This document shows, piece after piece, positions 39,856 to 53,688 of a stretch of 64,000 nt of DNA. Each line of letters opens with the position of its first letter. Position 1 is the first letter of the stretch. The translations under genes were made by a program, and so were the position numbers. Below the pieces are notes generated by a model that was not told where the DNA came from, ran no database searches, and saw only the letters and a list, made by a program, of their open reading frames with translations. Origin of the DNA: Vespa crabro (taxonomy: Eukaryota; Arthropoda; Insecta; Hymenoptera; Vespidae); contig NC_060960.1 in assembly GCF_910589235.1 (NCBI RefSeq), forward strand, positions 10,910,119-10,974,118, read 5' to 3'.

Positions 39856-39856
<1 letters not shown>

Positions 39857-39923
39857 TTTTAATGTCAAAATTTAATTCGACAACGTACTGATAACATGAA
39901 AATTAGAATTGATATAATTATTT

Positions 39924-39929
39924 AATAAA
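39924..39929 (+). other. Candidate polyadenylation signal of receptor copy 2
   Basis: AATAAA about 310 bases after the stop codon at 39617. Plausible spacing, but low specificity in AT-rich DNA. Confidence 0.35.
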
Positions 39930-40609
39930 TTTAATTATTATATAATTAGGAATGTTCTTTTATGTTAAATTTTAATGTATATATATATATATTTCTTTTT
40001 TTTTGATCTGTTGCAAAAGTGTACGTTTATTCTATTGTACGTTATTTTTAAGGAAAAAATTCAAACATAAAAGAGTATTTTAAGAAAATGCTAAAGAAAT
40101 TATGCAACAATCTAATAACAACATGTTTTCTCACCATGCTCAGCTATATTGGTGTATAACTGAGTGTTATTTATGTATCTGTACATTTGTTATCTAACCA
40201 CTAGAAGTAATATGTCATTAATTTTAGCATTTTCATTATTAAATGATCTCTCTTTTTATTATTAAATGATCGTTTTATCGTTTAACTTGTAAACAGACCT
40301 TGAAGAAATCATGTAAATTACATCGTCATATTCTTGTTATCGTTACTTCATTACAATATATTATACACTATTTTAATATTATTCAACGTCTAATTGACAA
40401 TTATTATTATTTATTTATATAACGTAAATCTATTTAAATACAACCGATCGTGTAAATATGTTAATGATAATATTTTTCTTAATAAAAATATTTATACGAA
40501 TTATAATAATATCTTATGCCTCTACTTAATGAATAAAGGTTTACTCAGCAATGAAATGCACTGATAAAAAATACTGTTACATTTTATTTTCATCGTTATA
40601 TATATCGTG

Positions 40610-40641
<32 letters not shown>

Positions 40642-41674
40642 TAATATATGTATGTATATCATTGTATATATTTATTATTTTGTATTCATACACATCGTAA
40701 ACCTGAACTGGTATATAATTTTAAAATAGCAAGTCATAACATTGACCTACATATCCAGTCAATAAGCCTCGTTATTTAATAACGAATGATCTAAAATGTC
40801 TCAAAAGAGTGCACGCGTGCATATATGATTACAACAATTGATTACATTTATAAAATGCGTCAATTCACTCTAATAAGCTCTTCGAGATATAAGGTAATTA
40901 AGTGCGAGTGCATCCGAGCAATAAACTCAGAAGCATTAACCAGGTACCAAAAATAACATAAAAATATTATAAACAAAATTGTCTAATATCTAATAATATA
41001 ATAACTATGTATATATATATATAATATTATGCCAGATATTTTCCTCCATTAAATTTCAACACGAATATTATAGATTATGTTTCTTTGTTCGATGGAATTA
41101 TCACAATAGCAGGAAATAAGTATTCGATTAACCTTTTATGGTTAAGGCATTTAAAAGCGATATTTAAACAGTACGATATACTATTCCTATTTTGGGTATC
41201 ATTTATTAATAAAAAATATTTGTTCTTGTAATTATATGTCAAATGAGATCAAATCAATTGTTTCTGCATTTAAAAATTATTCAACCTTTTCTAAAAGTTC
41301 CACTGATATCGCTTGATTAACCAATTTTCATATTATAAGAGAAAGTTTGTAATTCATTTAGAAACGATACGATTTCTAACGTAACTAACATGCCGAAAAT
41401 GAACAAATTATTCGTACATTTTATGTTTCTTTTCTTTTTCTTAATCGTAATTGTCATTATTTTTTTATATATTACTCTATATTCATAAAAAAAGAAAGAA
41501 TTTGTAAATCCTTTTGGTCGATTATTCTTCTTAGGCCCGTTAATTAAAATTAATGATCAAAATCAAACTGATTCGTATCATATACCGATAAAACATTTTC
41601 ATTAATAGTCCTAAATTATAGATTACCGTGAAAATAATTCAACTAATTTGTCTGGATTTAGAGAAGAGATTCAA

Positions 41675-42942
41675 TCAAAGTGGTCTGCGATGACCTGGAA
41701 ATGGTGGACTCATACCAAGAATTCCTCTGAGATCACCGCGTTGCGCTACATAAACTAAACGATACATTCCAGGAATTCTAAGGGCCGAATCGCTAAAAAA
41801 TATTCTTTCCGTTATTGGTTCGGAAGATTCCACTTCTGAAGTTTCTGCTGTTCTACCTAACAGTAATTAAAACTTATTTGACAACATATAAAAATATTAA
41901 TAAAATAAATCAAATAAATTGTATCTCTTCTTACCTCGTACAACATATTCATAGACGATATATTCATCTAAACTAGAAAATTGATTATGAAAAAGACCCA
42001 CCCAATCTCCACTTACTGGTCTTACATCTCCAATCAATTTATACGATACTGAATTTTCTTCGTCTATAAACCAAGCAGAAACTGGCTGAAACTCTACGCC
42101 ATGGTCTTCCACATTTGGCCTGATCTAAATAAATATATTTAAATGTATGTGTACAAAATAAGGAATATATGTGGGAGAGAAAAAAAAAAGGAAAGAACAA
42201 TTTTCAATACCATAATATCAAATTCACCGGTTACAGGCTTGTGATCAGATTGAATGTAATTAGAATGACTCTTGTAATTAAGTTGTAGGGCGCTTAATGT
42301 AACATCGTCATATACGTCTGCATTAACTTTATACAAAATTCTATCTGTCCAAGATGGCCGGCGTCTACAATAGAAATATTCAAATACAAATTATGAATCG
42401 TTAACATAATCTTATAATTAAATTAATAATTTATTCATAAGACGTATAAATCGTGATATACTTGAGATCAAATTCCTGCGAAGCAAATTCAAATTTGTAC
42501 GTAGGAGCAAATTCAATATTGTTTTCATTTAGTTCTGCGAATGCATCGCCATTCTTCATCACCAATTTCAATTGATCTCTTTCCAAAAGTAGATCCAATT
42601 TATTTTTTTTAACCAATAAATCAATATCAATTGCAGTTAGATCTTCCCCATGAAGTCTAAAATTCAAGTCCCCGATCCAAAATACATAACTAAGAAAATA
42701 TAAACAAATTTTCCATTATCTTAACATAGAAATTAATATGCATATAGAAATAAATACAAACTCATGATATAAAATGTTTGATGTGTCAGGCGCACTAAAA
42801 GAATGTTCTCTAAGAATAGTATTATAATCTGCTATTCTATCTGCTAATAGATGGTCATGAGGCGTTAAATGCGTATTTACTACACAAATGCTAACGCCAT
42901 ATATATTTAATCTTATGCTTACGGCACCTTTATTACCCTAAA

Positions 42943-42974
<32 letters not shown>

Positions 42975-43753
42975 GTATATATGTATAAATACATGTATTC
43001 TTTTTGAAAAAAAATGATTTGTATATATACAAACTATAGTATCTATCTCTTACCCACATTCCACCAAATCCTGTTCTCGTATATTGTGCTTCTACCAATC
43101 TTAAATGAGTAATATGTTTTCTTAAACAGAACATATTTAAAACAAGACCCTGTAACCGTTGAGAACGGATTTTCACATAATCGAAATCTTTTAATACTTC
43201 TCTGTAATTATTAGCGTTGGCATATAGAATTTATATTGGTTAAAAACATTTAATTGTCATGATATAATAGATAAATTATTACTATAATTCTGTAAAAACT
43301 TGCCTGAACGATTTGGTCCATGGATCCTCTTGAAAAATAATATCTAATACCATATTCTGAGGTTGTGCCTTTACTTCCTGTAGTCTAATACAAAATATAA
43401 TCAATTTCACTTTTCTAACAATTTCTTTAGCCATTAAAATTATTAAACATACCCAATAAAATATATGTCTGGTAAAGATTTCATATTTCCATGTGTAATA
43501 TTTAAAAGTTGATGCAAATCTTGTACAGGATACTTAGTGGCCACGTTCCACGTAACAAAGTAAATTCTTAACAATAAGAGAAAATAAATAAGCATATAGA
43601 ATTCGATTAACAATTTCATTTTTAAACAAATGTTTTAGTTTAACTGCAACATTTATTTTTTCTGCAATTAAGATTAATTTTAATTGTTTACAAATGCATA
43701 AACATAATCAATTAAAACCTAACTTACCTTAGTCTTTCTAATTGTCCTGCCAT
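41675..43753 (-). CDS. Inositol polyphosphate 5-phosphatase with SKICH domain (INPP5K/SKIP-like)
   Basis: Nine exons in transcript order: 43728-43753, 43453-43566, 43304-43384, 43054-43201, 42762-42937, 42462-42689, 42211-42364, 41935-42124 and 41675-41856, giving 432 residues, close to human INPP5K. The catalytic domain shows VTWNVAT, GLQEVK, the split WGNKGAVSIR block, VNTHLTPHD, FWIGDLNFRL, PSWTDRILY and SDHKPV, the signature of Mg-dependent 5-phosphatases. It should remove the 5-phosphate from PI(4,5)P2 or PI(3,4,5)P3 and soluble inositol phosphates. The last two exons encode a SKICH-like membrane-targeting domain (SAWFI...DWVGLF, then the MYRLVYV region). The start is MAGQLERLR; no upstream exon is needed. 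Intron 3 uses a GC donor (AG/GCAAGT), required to keep frame. INPP5J is a related alternative. Confidence 0.92.
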
Positions 43754-44809
43754 TTCGTTTACCGTTATGTACAATTTTGAAAGATTTTTATTATCTTAGT
43801 GAAACTGATGATGATTTCTAAATTTAAGGTTAGGATGGTGCATATCGTTAATGCTGTTCGTATTACGTGTACGTATCAATCGAAGTCCATCGAGCTATAC
43901 TCTTATAAATTAATTCAATATTAATTGCACAAAAACGTTTGGCTATTACCACATACGGATTATTTCACAAGGCCATATTGTTGATAATTGTTGACATTTC
44001 GAAACAAGCAACACGGGAAGACCTTTCCCCGCTTAACTGTAACCACGTGACATAAAACGGCAACCTGTCGTTGGTGCCCTAGCACGATCCTCTTTAAATT
44101 ATCAAAAGCCGATCTATACTCCTTCTTTATTCATTATTTTTTCGCAGTTATATCGATTATTTTTGCAAACATTTCTTTACATCACATATCCCCCATTAAA
44201 TCGACTTTCAAATTTTATTTACTTAAAGTTTAATTATCGTAATATCTGCCATCGTGTATATGCAATATCTTTTTATTCGTACGTGAAACATTCGTCAAAA
44301 AAAAAAAAAAAAGAGAGAAAAAAGAAAGAAAAAAAAAAAGAAAAAAAATCAATGCTTTCTGTCTCATAACGATCGACGAATAAAATAGTTTATTAATTTT
44401 TCACTCATCCGTCAAAAATATAAAAAATTAATTTTTTAAAAATTAATAAAATTGAATGATCCAATGGTTTATCATCATTTGTCATTAATTGAAATGATTA
44501 TTTTATAGTACGAAACTCGTGGCTCACTTTTTATGAAAAAACAATGTAATATAAAAAATTGTATATTATATAAAAGAAAGATGTTTATTCGCACAAACAT
44601 ATCACTCGGCGTACGTTCAATATTATTCTTCGTACAGACATTGACTAAACTTGTCAAATACTAAATGCAACGTAAATATTTACAATCGATGTAATTATCT
44701 CGATCATTGATCGTAATCTAACGCGAAGAATTATAAAGCCGCGGATCTTCTCGTTAAATTAAATTCAAATATTTGAATAAAGTTCTTTCGCGTCGATTAA
44801 AAGAAGGGA
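43754..44809. other. Region between the 5-phosphatase and boss genes
   Basis: The part from 43754 to about 44100 is the 5' flank of the 5-phosphatase gene and includes CCACGTGACA (an E-box) near 44042. The rest is AT-rich, with an A-rich tract at 44298-44348, and then the 3' flank of the boss gene. No additional exon is seen. Confidence 0.5.
44584..44589 (-). other. Candidate polyadenylation signal of the boss-like gene
   Basis: AATAAA on the minus strand about 220 bases beyond the stop codon at 44810-44812. Confidence 0.35.
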
Positions 44810-45459
44810 TCAATACATCATCCCCGGGTGCGTAGCTCTCTGGAAAAATACGTTGGGATTCGCTGATAGAGTCGTGTAGAGATTTCCAGCATCCTCCGGC
44901 CTTAAATACATACCGGTAGGTAGAACAAACGTCTCCATCGGTCCATGAACCTCTGAAAAACGAGGAAGAGAAAACATACATATTATTTAAGTAGTACAAG
45001 TATTTTCTAATATACAGCGCATATTTCCATTTTTAAAATTATCAAATAATCAACTTCAAATACACAAAGATTTTTAATAAAAATAATTGAACTTATCCAG
45101 ATCACATACACGTATAGATCAATTTTTAATATAAAGTATATTTTGTTAAACGAAAATATTAGAAATAATTGCCAAAATGTCGATCTTTTATAATAAAAAA
45201 AAAATAAAAAAAAAAAAAAAATCTTCTGTTCGTTGTAATAATAAACTAGAAATATTTAATAAAATATGACCAACGTAAAAGATCACAGTACAATTTATTA
45301 ATGCGGTTTATCGATGTCTGACATCGATAATAGTGTTCTACTTATGCGGCTGACCATAAACGTCATTTCATACTTCTCCAATAGCTCGTAATATGTCCCT
45401 CCGTGGGTATACAGTATAATAAATATTCCACATTTCTCATTATACATACGTACGTATAT

Positions 45460-45505
<46 letters not shown>

Positions 45506-46333
45506 CGTTATAATCCAAATCAATAAGGAAAAAAACAAATAAAACAAAGTCATTCCTTTTGAAAGGATTCTAAAGTATCATTATCAAAGAACTCGCATCA
45601 TGATCGTCTATGATTAATCCGTTGTCTCTTACATGCAGGTTTTTAATCGCAGCTCTGTCTCATCAAAAGATTCATTATTTCGTTCTCTCCCTCCACCCCT
45701 TTTCCGCTTCCCCGCGCCCCGTTCCGCCCCGTTCCTTCACCTCGCCAAGCAAAAAAGAAGGGGAAAAAAAAAAGAAAAACAAAAAGTCATATAAAAACTC
45801 TGAAGTAGGTGCGAGAGGGGTTTGATGTGTTTAAGTGAATGGCCAAGGGGCTAGTGACCTTTAGGTCGTAATTTCCAGTATATTCCACGCCTTGCTCGTA
45901 ATAATGAACATTACGGTAAAGAGAGACGTATCGCATTATGAAGCTTCTCGTTTGCGTTTTACGCTTTCGACCTGAATAAAATACTTAGAACGTTGACGTA
46001 ATTATTGACTAATCGAGACCAAAAAGAAAGGATAATTATCATCGAAATGAATTTTAAACGAATCTACATATCCAAGTAGTATAATAACTACATTGTTAAT
46101 ATTTTAATTTGTTAACAAATTCATTCGGACACGAATCCAAATTATCGAGCGAAATTAAAATTGGAAAATATGTTAATACATATATACAAATGATCATTCC
46201 TTTTTGTTTTTTTTTAAGAGCGAAAGCGCAACTTGCAGGCCATTCGACGATGTCGTTCGTCCGATCTAACGGTATCCTTTTTCCCCTCTTCTTCCTTTAA
46301 ACGCCGAAGAAGTGCTTGACCCTCGTCTTGGAA

Positions 46334-46381
<48 letters not shown>

Positions 46382-47859
46382 CTGTTTCTCTCTCTGCTGT
46401 TTACTTGTCTTTCTCTTGCATCCCTAGCCATCGCACAAGATTTTTCTTCCCTTTCGTTTGATCCCTACGAGTTGAAGGTCGCGAGAAGTCAAGAGCGTAA
46501 ACGAGGAACCAATTACGTTGAAGAAAAATGCACGGCAAGAAGAGGCGACATGTCGCCTTGAAGGCGTCGAGAGCGACTTTATTACACGTTACTACGCGTT
46601 GTAAATTTATCATGGAATTTTCTCTTAAGCGAAAAATACCAAGAATGCCTGGGTTTAGATATTCGATAAATGATGAATCGAGAGAATCTTGATCGAAGGA
46701 GCGTCAAACGAGGAAAAAAGTTGATATGAAAAAAACGACAAAACGATCATTTCAAATCGTTGTTGTAGAATTGAACGCACGACGACTTACCATCGGAATA
46801 TATTGGACTTCCCCCGTGTCTGCAAGCGCTGCAACCAGGTATTCCCGATGAGACCAGCGCGACACGATCTGCAGCGAAAACGTGTGAAAGTGATTCTCAA
46901 TATTTTCCTTTCGAACGGATTACGTCCTTTCCAAATGCCCATTAATTCGTTTATACTTCGGATATGCCTAAGGTCTAAATTTACCGTGTAGAATCAGATA
47001 TCGTAGATGCGAATCGAAAGGAAACTCATCGCAGTTGAGAAAGAAACGTAATCGCGCAACGCAAGTGTGCGTGCAAAACAACAAGAGAAATTTACGAAGG
47101 ATCGGGTGAAATCGTCGAAATTCATTTATTCTAACGTACCAGCGCTGTGATAATGCATCTTCCTCTTCAAGGACGCCTCAGCAGGTTTAAAATGGAAAAA
47201 GGAAGGAGAATAGCCGCTGCCAGGTAGAGAGCTGAGTGCATCATCGCGATCTCGAATGACGGTTGTAGGTCCTTCACGACCAAGTGCAGCCAATTGTCGA
47301 CCCTTCGGCAGGAACATCGTCAAAAAAACGAGGAACGATGTAGTAAGGAGGCCATAGGCCAGCCACGCCTCCTTATCGCTCTCGGAGGAGGCTACTGTAG
47401 AGCCAATTGCGCTTGATATCCAAATCGGCAATGACAGACCAACGGCGAGTCCGATAAAAGCAGCTTCCCTGTTATTATCACGTACGCCACGTGCTCGAAC
47501 GGCTAAACAGGCAACCGCTATTAACAATATCCCTGGATATCTAAAATAAAAAATGAAAGTAATGAAAGATCAATAGTTTCTTTTTCTTTTTTTTTTTTCG
47601 TAATATTCATAATTTCTAAACTATGTCACGTATGTATCTGCCCAAAAGTTACATTTCAAAAGTTTACCCTAGGGAAGCCACTGTCTGTCCGAGGGGAGTT
47701 TTGCAACCCAATAGAGGACCATTCTGATCCACATTTTGAACTTGTATAACCGCGGGTGGTTCTCCGTAAAACCATTGGCCGACGATAGCTACTTGTACCA
47801 GTACAGCAAATACCAGTACCAAAGCCTGCGGTGAAGTAAAAAGAATTATTCAACCGTGC

Positions 47860-47904
<45 letters not shown>

Positions 47905-48622
47905 TATACTTTCCAATCTGTCAATGATAGTTACACGTTGCTTTTGCGCGAATAGTCGTATACCATTGGCATCCTGATCGTTGGCACAGACCGAACGTGA
48001 AAAATTCCGAGTATTCACGGTCTAAGTCGTCCCACGAGTTTCTATACATTAACTCACTATTGTATATACGTGTTGCCTATACACAACTACAAATAAGCTT
48101 TTCATTCATATCGAGCGCTCGCGTGATCGCTTTACCGCAGATCAAGAAACAAGACCGGATCTCTTTGATACTCTTAAATATAAAAACCTTTCTCGAAACC
48201 GCAATAACAAATTATATATCTTTGCCAATAGAATCAAATTTCCATTTATCTCTGGAAATCTTTGAATTTTTGGAAACATTAAAAATATTCTGATAATTAT
48301 TACTAATTATTATTCATTGATAATTATTACTAACTTGATAAGGTGCTGGTAAATAGACACCGCTGTTCAATGAAAGAAGGAAGACGCATTTGACGAGAAG
48401 GGCCGCAAATACGAGGGCCGCTGGTAAACCGACTAGTCTGAAGGCTGCACAAGAGAGAGGATTTTGGCTGAGAGAAGCTGCAGCTGAGAGTCCAGCCAAA
48501 AGAAAAAGACCAAGTAAAAGGGCTTGGCCTAGGAACAAGTGACGTCTGTTTGGAGCTGCTGCTCTTGCCTAAAATACATTATGAATATATTATTTTCACG
48601 AGGAATATATTTTTATAAGGAT

Positions 48623-48661
<39 letters not shown>

Positions 48662-48908
48662 AACCTTCCTGCCGATTAAATTAATGGTAATATCATCGTT
48701 TTATCATCGATCTCGATTTGATATTCGAATCATTATGCGTGATTCCAAGTAAGGTAAATAACGAATATGAAACAAGCAGCTACCGTTTTGCTCCAGATTA
48801 TATATGGAGGAACGCGCCATAATCGTAAGCAAATTAAATCAAATTATCTTTCCCGATGAGCGTAGATTAATTTCTCTAATTATAATAAAGAATATATTAT
48901 GTATATAT

Positions 48909-48965
<57 letters not shown>

Positions 48966-49899
48966 CGGTATATACATACAATTATATTATTGCTCGTTGA
49001 GATTGAACGAGTAACCGTAAAAGTGCAAGCGTAATCGGCAACTTCCTCTAACGACAAGAACGGTAACGAGATAGTAATGGTATGATAATAATAGAGCGTC
49101 TACGTCTCACGCGTGTGATAGCGAACAAACTCGTTTTACTATCACGGCCTTTCTCGACTCGTTTGCTCGTGGCCCAATGGAGCGTGGCAATACGCAACCT
49201 AGACGAGACACGTCGTACGGAGAAACGTTGAACAAACTAGGCCTAGGTCTCGGCGAAATTCTCTTAGATTATCGGAGCTTGTCGAAGAAATTCAATCGAA
49301 AATAGTATATTACAACTATGGTTTAGGATCAATGGAAAATCTCGGTCAGAATCTTATTTCTTTAGAACTCGATGTTCTTTCGTCTATGTCCAAAGATGAT
49401 TTAAAATGATAAATACCGATACTTTATTTAATTACTTTAAATTACAAAAAAAGAAAAAAAGAAAAATAAAACAGAAAAATAAATAATAAAATGTTAATTT
49501 GATTTTCCGTTTGGAGCATTGACCAACCTTGAGAAGTACGAAAACCTCGAAACCAGCCATAAGAAGCATCGCTGCGGCACTTAGGGCTGCAAGGGGAAGA
49601 GCCCAAGGTCGTTGTCTGAGAAGGAAACGCGAGCTCGGTGGCCTGGTAGATTCGGTTTCGCGTTCTTGGCCCTTCCTCGTTGGCATTCTGAAGACGGATA
49701 CGGTTCTATTGGGTGCTGGCACGCTGATAACGCTAGCCACGCTAGCTAAACCATTTCTATCGGCCGTATCCTCCGACGGCACCAGGAAGAACTCCGTTGA
49801 TAATTCGTAGTCCTTCGAATAAGAAGGACTTCGAATAGCCTCGGCAGGACCGAGCCAGCTCGCCGTGGCGCATGATAAAAAAATTGGACTTAGCCTCAT
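44810..49899 (-). CDS. boss: Bride of sevenless-like class C seven-helix receptor
   Basis: Five exons in transcript order: 49528-49899, 48335-48568, 47668-47825, 47140-47540 and 44810-44952, giving 435 residues from the ATG at 49899. Donors are GT and phases 0, 0, 2, 1. The product has seven clear hydrophobic helices: PLAALSAAAMLLMAG, FLGQALLLGLFLLAG, VGLPAALVFAALLV, ALVLVFAVLVQVAIVG, YPGILLIAVACLAV, FIGLAVGLSLPIWIS and LTTSFLVFLTMFLP. After helix 7 come PKGRQLAALG and GSGYSPSFFHFKP, which I recognise from Drosophila Boss. Boss is the R7-inducing ligand of Sevenless and a glucose-responsive receptor. The last exon is read in a frame ending THPGMMY, fixed by the phase-1 junction. Drosophila Boss has an ectodomain of several hundred residues. 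Only about 95 residues precede helix 1 here, so either 5' exons are missing from this model or the protein is truncated. Confidence 0.85.
46335..46400. repeat. (CT)n microsatellite
   Basis: A CT array within the last intron of the boss-like gene. Confidence 0.9.
47860..47902. repeat. (TA)n microsatellite in a boss intron
   Basis: About 20 TA units just upstream of the acceptor of the 47668-47825 exon. Confidence 0.9.
48918..48961. repeat. (TA)n microsatellite in a boss intron
   Basis: A TA array between the first two modelled boss exons. Confidence 0.9.
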
Positions 49900-50651
49900 G
49901 TCGAGACAAATCCGTGTGTCGTCACCGCTTCGTGTATCTTCTCCTACGCACTCGCATCCTTACGTATAAGGGATCGCCTTTTCTTTCCTCAGGATGTTTT
50001 TCTTCTCCGACCTCTGAAAATAATCAGAATCAGAACTGACATACTTTCCTATTTTTTCTATCTTTCTCTCTCTCTCTCTCTCTCTCTCTTTCCTTTTCAT
50101 TTTCTCATCAAACTGATTTTCATTATAATTTTGAGACAACAATGTTTTTACCGAGAAACGTTTTCCTTAATAAACGGAAATGGAAAAGCACGTGTCTCGT
50201 AATACCGATAAATAAAGCCAAAGAAATTAGCATTCGACATGCTTGTTACCTTGAGCCTTAAATCTTCTATAATTTATGAGCCAGGGTACGAATAAACGTG
50301 CTTTCACGATAAATACTTAAACGCACGCTATCGCTAAGGATGGATGCGTTGCAATAACCGGGTCACGATGATAAGACGACAGGAAAGAGATCATGGGATA
50401 GAGATTTGAAAGACCTAACAGCGAACCGTAAAAAAGTACATACGCAGGAACATTCAACGATCTTTAAAGGCGATAATCGTCGAACAAGTTCGAACGTAAG
50501 TAGACTGGAGCGAAGTCAAGGAAATAAAAAAAAAAAAGTTAAGGGAAAAGTTGAAACTGCGTGCAGATGTAACGAAACGTTTTTCTCGATTGCAATTGAA
50601 AGAAAATAATGAAGATAGAATTAATCGAATTTATTTTTTAAATAATATTTA

Positions 50652-50653
<2 letters not shown>

Positions 50654-50699
<46 letters not shown>

Positions 50700-50706
50700 C
50701 TGTGTC

Positions 50707-50733
<27 letters not shown>
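50654..50733. repeat. (CT)n followed by (TCTG)n microsatellite
   Basis: A CT array, then about six TCTG/GTCT units. Confidence 0.95.
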
Positions 50734-50737
<4 letters not shown>

Positions 50738-53618
50738 CTCTCTTTCTCTCTCAGACCCTTCTCCTCATCCTTTGTAAAAAACGTGAAGAAACTTCCACGT
50801 GCATCCTCTTTCTGCGAGTCACTTTTCAGCTTTGAAACTATCCTTCTTCGAATCTTCCCGCGCTTTTTTTTCCAACAAATATTGAAAAACAACGCGAATA
50901 AAAAAATTCAGCCTTTGTTTACGATCGAATTAAAACAAATTTTAATTGATAGTTTTAATTCGCCCAGAGAATACTCGTCGTATTTGATAAAGAATTGTGG
51001 AGCATGGAGGAGCTCGAGGTGCACGTTGCGAGAGGCACGTTCCTACTAAACCGCGAAGAACTCTCGAGGGCGAAACTGGAAGCGGACTAGAGTTCCGTCC
51101 TGCGGAGGTGAAGCCTATCCGTTACAGAGGAATCAGGGAGATGGTGATGACGATGGCATGGCGATGGTGGAGGTGATGGTGGTCGTGGTGGTGGTAGTAA
51201 TGCTGTTGTGGTGATGGTCGTGCCGCGGACCAGGATCGGATACTACAAATCTAAAAAGAAATGCCGAAGGCAAGAGAATATACAATAAATAAATTTTTTA
51301 ATTTGTTAACGCTTTTATTGTTTTTTTCTTTTTTTTTTTTTTCTTTTTTTTTTTTTTACTAACTAACCATCCACTTAAACAAAATCATCAGGCCGGTTCA
51401 ATTGACTTTCTCGAGAGAATTATTTCTTTTTTTTTACACGTTTATGTACATCTTTAAGGATCCAATGATGATGCGCGTGCAATTTAAGATTGATTGGGAT
51501 TTTTTTCTTTTCTTTATTTTCTTTTCTTTTCTTTTCTTTTTTTTATTTATTTACTTTTTTTATTTTTTTTTTTTTTTAATTTTTTTTTTTTTTTTATTTT
51601 TTTCTTTTGTTTTTAATTGAAAATTATACACACTGTATTTACTTTCACTGAAAGCAGTGGGATCGGCTGCGTCCCTGTAAAGAAAAGAGAGAATACTGTG
51701 TGAGGAATAAAGGAGCTTAAGAGAAAGAGAGACATAGTAGGAGAAAGAGAGCGAGAGGAGTTGGTCCTCCGATGTCGAGGACCGGACTCCGCCGATGCAT
51801 TTACATATCGGACATGTAATAACCTCGAAAAAGTATTAACAATGGCCAAAGGTTCGTCTCGGCTCGAAGCAAGAAACGACGAAGAAGAAGAAAGAGGAAG
51901 AAACGATGGAGAAAGAGGGGGAGGAGAAGGATGGAGAACGATCGAAGTTGCGTTTAACGAACTCTGTGACTTCGAACGACGACGTGGACAGTCGAAATTC
52001 CATAGCAAAAAGTTGACGGGACGCCCTTTCAATAATCGTAGGCGAGGTAAGATTGAAAAAAAAAAAAAAAAGAAAACAAAGGAAAAAAAAAAGTAAATAA
52101 TTAAAATAACATTTGGACAAATTCAAGGAATATTATCAGAAGCAACTTCAAGTTCGAACTTTTCATTCATCGTCATATCTCTATTAGAACGTGATTACCA
52201 TTTTCCTTTGTCAGATAAATAGCTCTGTATACGCTCTTTGATTCAAAACAAAAAAAGAAAAAAAAAGAAAAAAAGAGAGAGAAAGAAAACGGGAGATAAA
52301 AAATACAAACAAACAAAAATAAAATGAAGAACCGACCGTTGCATCTTTTTAACGATTCCCTTTGAGGTCAAATCTCGAGGATGCGACATAGCGGTACGTT
52401 TCCTTTCATTCTCGTAACAAACTTATATGTATGCTAGAGTCGATATATGTACGTGGGTGCGTTCACGTCATAGATCGACGATCTTACTCGTAAGGAGACA
52501 TTCGGTAGCTCTGCCGATCGAACCCTGCACTCCGGAGTTCGACGAACCCTTTGTCTCGAAAACCGGACAAACCGTTTGCACATCGGTACGGGTCTCGACT
52601 TCGTGATACCATGGTACAGGATGTTTCAAAGCTCGAAAATTGCATACATATATTCTCATAAATTTGATAATATTTTTTGTATCAGAAACAAAAAGGCTAC
52701 AAATATATTTCTTCTTAAAACGTCCTTGAGACAAATGCTTTTTCTTTTTCTTCTTTTTTTTTTTTTTAAATTAAGATTTGCATTAAATTTATAATTATAT
52801 TCTATTTCTCTCTTTTAACGAATCAAGGTTTATAATATTACGATTAAAAACGTTGTTATTAGATATGTAATCTGAAAGCATGACGATGAAAATATTTAAA
52901 CGAATTATTATTCAATATCCAAAAACGATCCCTTCGAGAAATATACAATAATTTCAAAGAGCAATGCAAAGCCACACCCGGTCACTTTCTCCACCAAAGC
53001 CAAAGTCATTCTTGTACCGTATAGTACCGTGCTTAATGACGCAAGCTACCCACGCGATCTAATGTAAGGTACGGTAAATCGTTTCCCTTTCACGTCGACG
53101 TAAAAAGAAAGAATTCAGACATAAGCTTTACAAACTTCGAAAAAAAAAGTTAGATATGATTAAAGAAATTTTCAGGATTTCCATTTATTCTTATATGTCC
53201 TTGAATAATTGAGAAAAAAAATTGAAAATGTAAAAACAAATTGACTTTGATTTGTGTCTTACGAAAACGAAACTTATTTATTATACATTTATATATAAAT
53301 ATATATTATATATACGTGTATATATATGTGTGTGCGTGCGTATATATATATATATATATTTTTTTTTTCTTTGCATAAAGAAACGTTTGAAAAATTATTA
53401 TATCCCTAATAATATAATAAACGAGAGACTGTATTGAATCGAAAATGTTTTAGAAAAATAAGGTGTTTTCAATGGTATGAGTTCGGTCCATACAAGTTAT
53501 TCTCTCTTTTTCTTTCTCGCGTGAAATTCCACGGGGCTGGTACGCAAAGCCGAAAACTCGCTGGTTGTACACCAAATCTCTGAGTTGCGCCATGGTATTG
53601 GGGACTGGCGAGCTCGAT

Positions 53619-53625
53619 GCTTGAA

Positions 53626-53683
<58 letters not shown>
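53619..53683. repeat. (GA)n microsatellite
   Basis: A GA array with two AA interruptions. Confidence 0.95.

Positions 53684-53688
<5 letters not shown>

Larger units (their letters stand above)
39618..41674. other. AT-rich intergenic region
   Basis: It holds the 3' flank of receptor copy 2, a long TA array, a second TA array near 40610-40640, and unique AT-rich DNA up to the 3' end of the 5-phosphatase gene. No exon is seen. Confidence 0.55.

Noticed and set aside
51004..51090. Short plus-strand frame MEELEVHVARGTFLLNREEL and an open minus-strand frame across it
   Set aside because: The stretch is GC-rich and open on both strands, so coding status and strand cannot be decided. No splice chain links it to boss.
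52468..52734. Minus-strand frame with non-repetitive sequence (HEVETRTDVQTVCPVFETKG)
   Set aside because: Considered as a boss ectodomain exon, but no consistent acceptor and donor pair or recognisable similarity was found.
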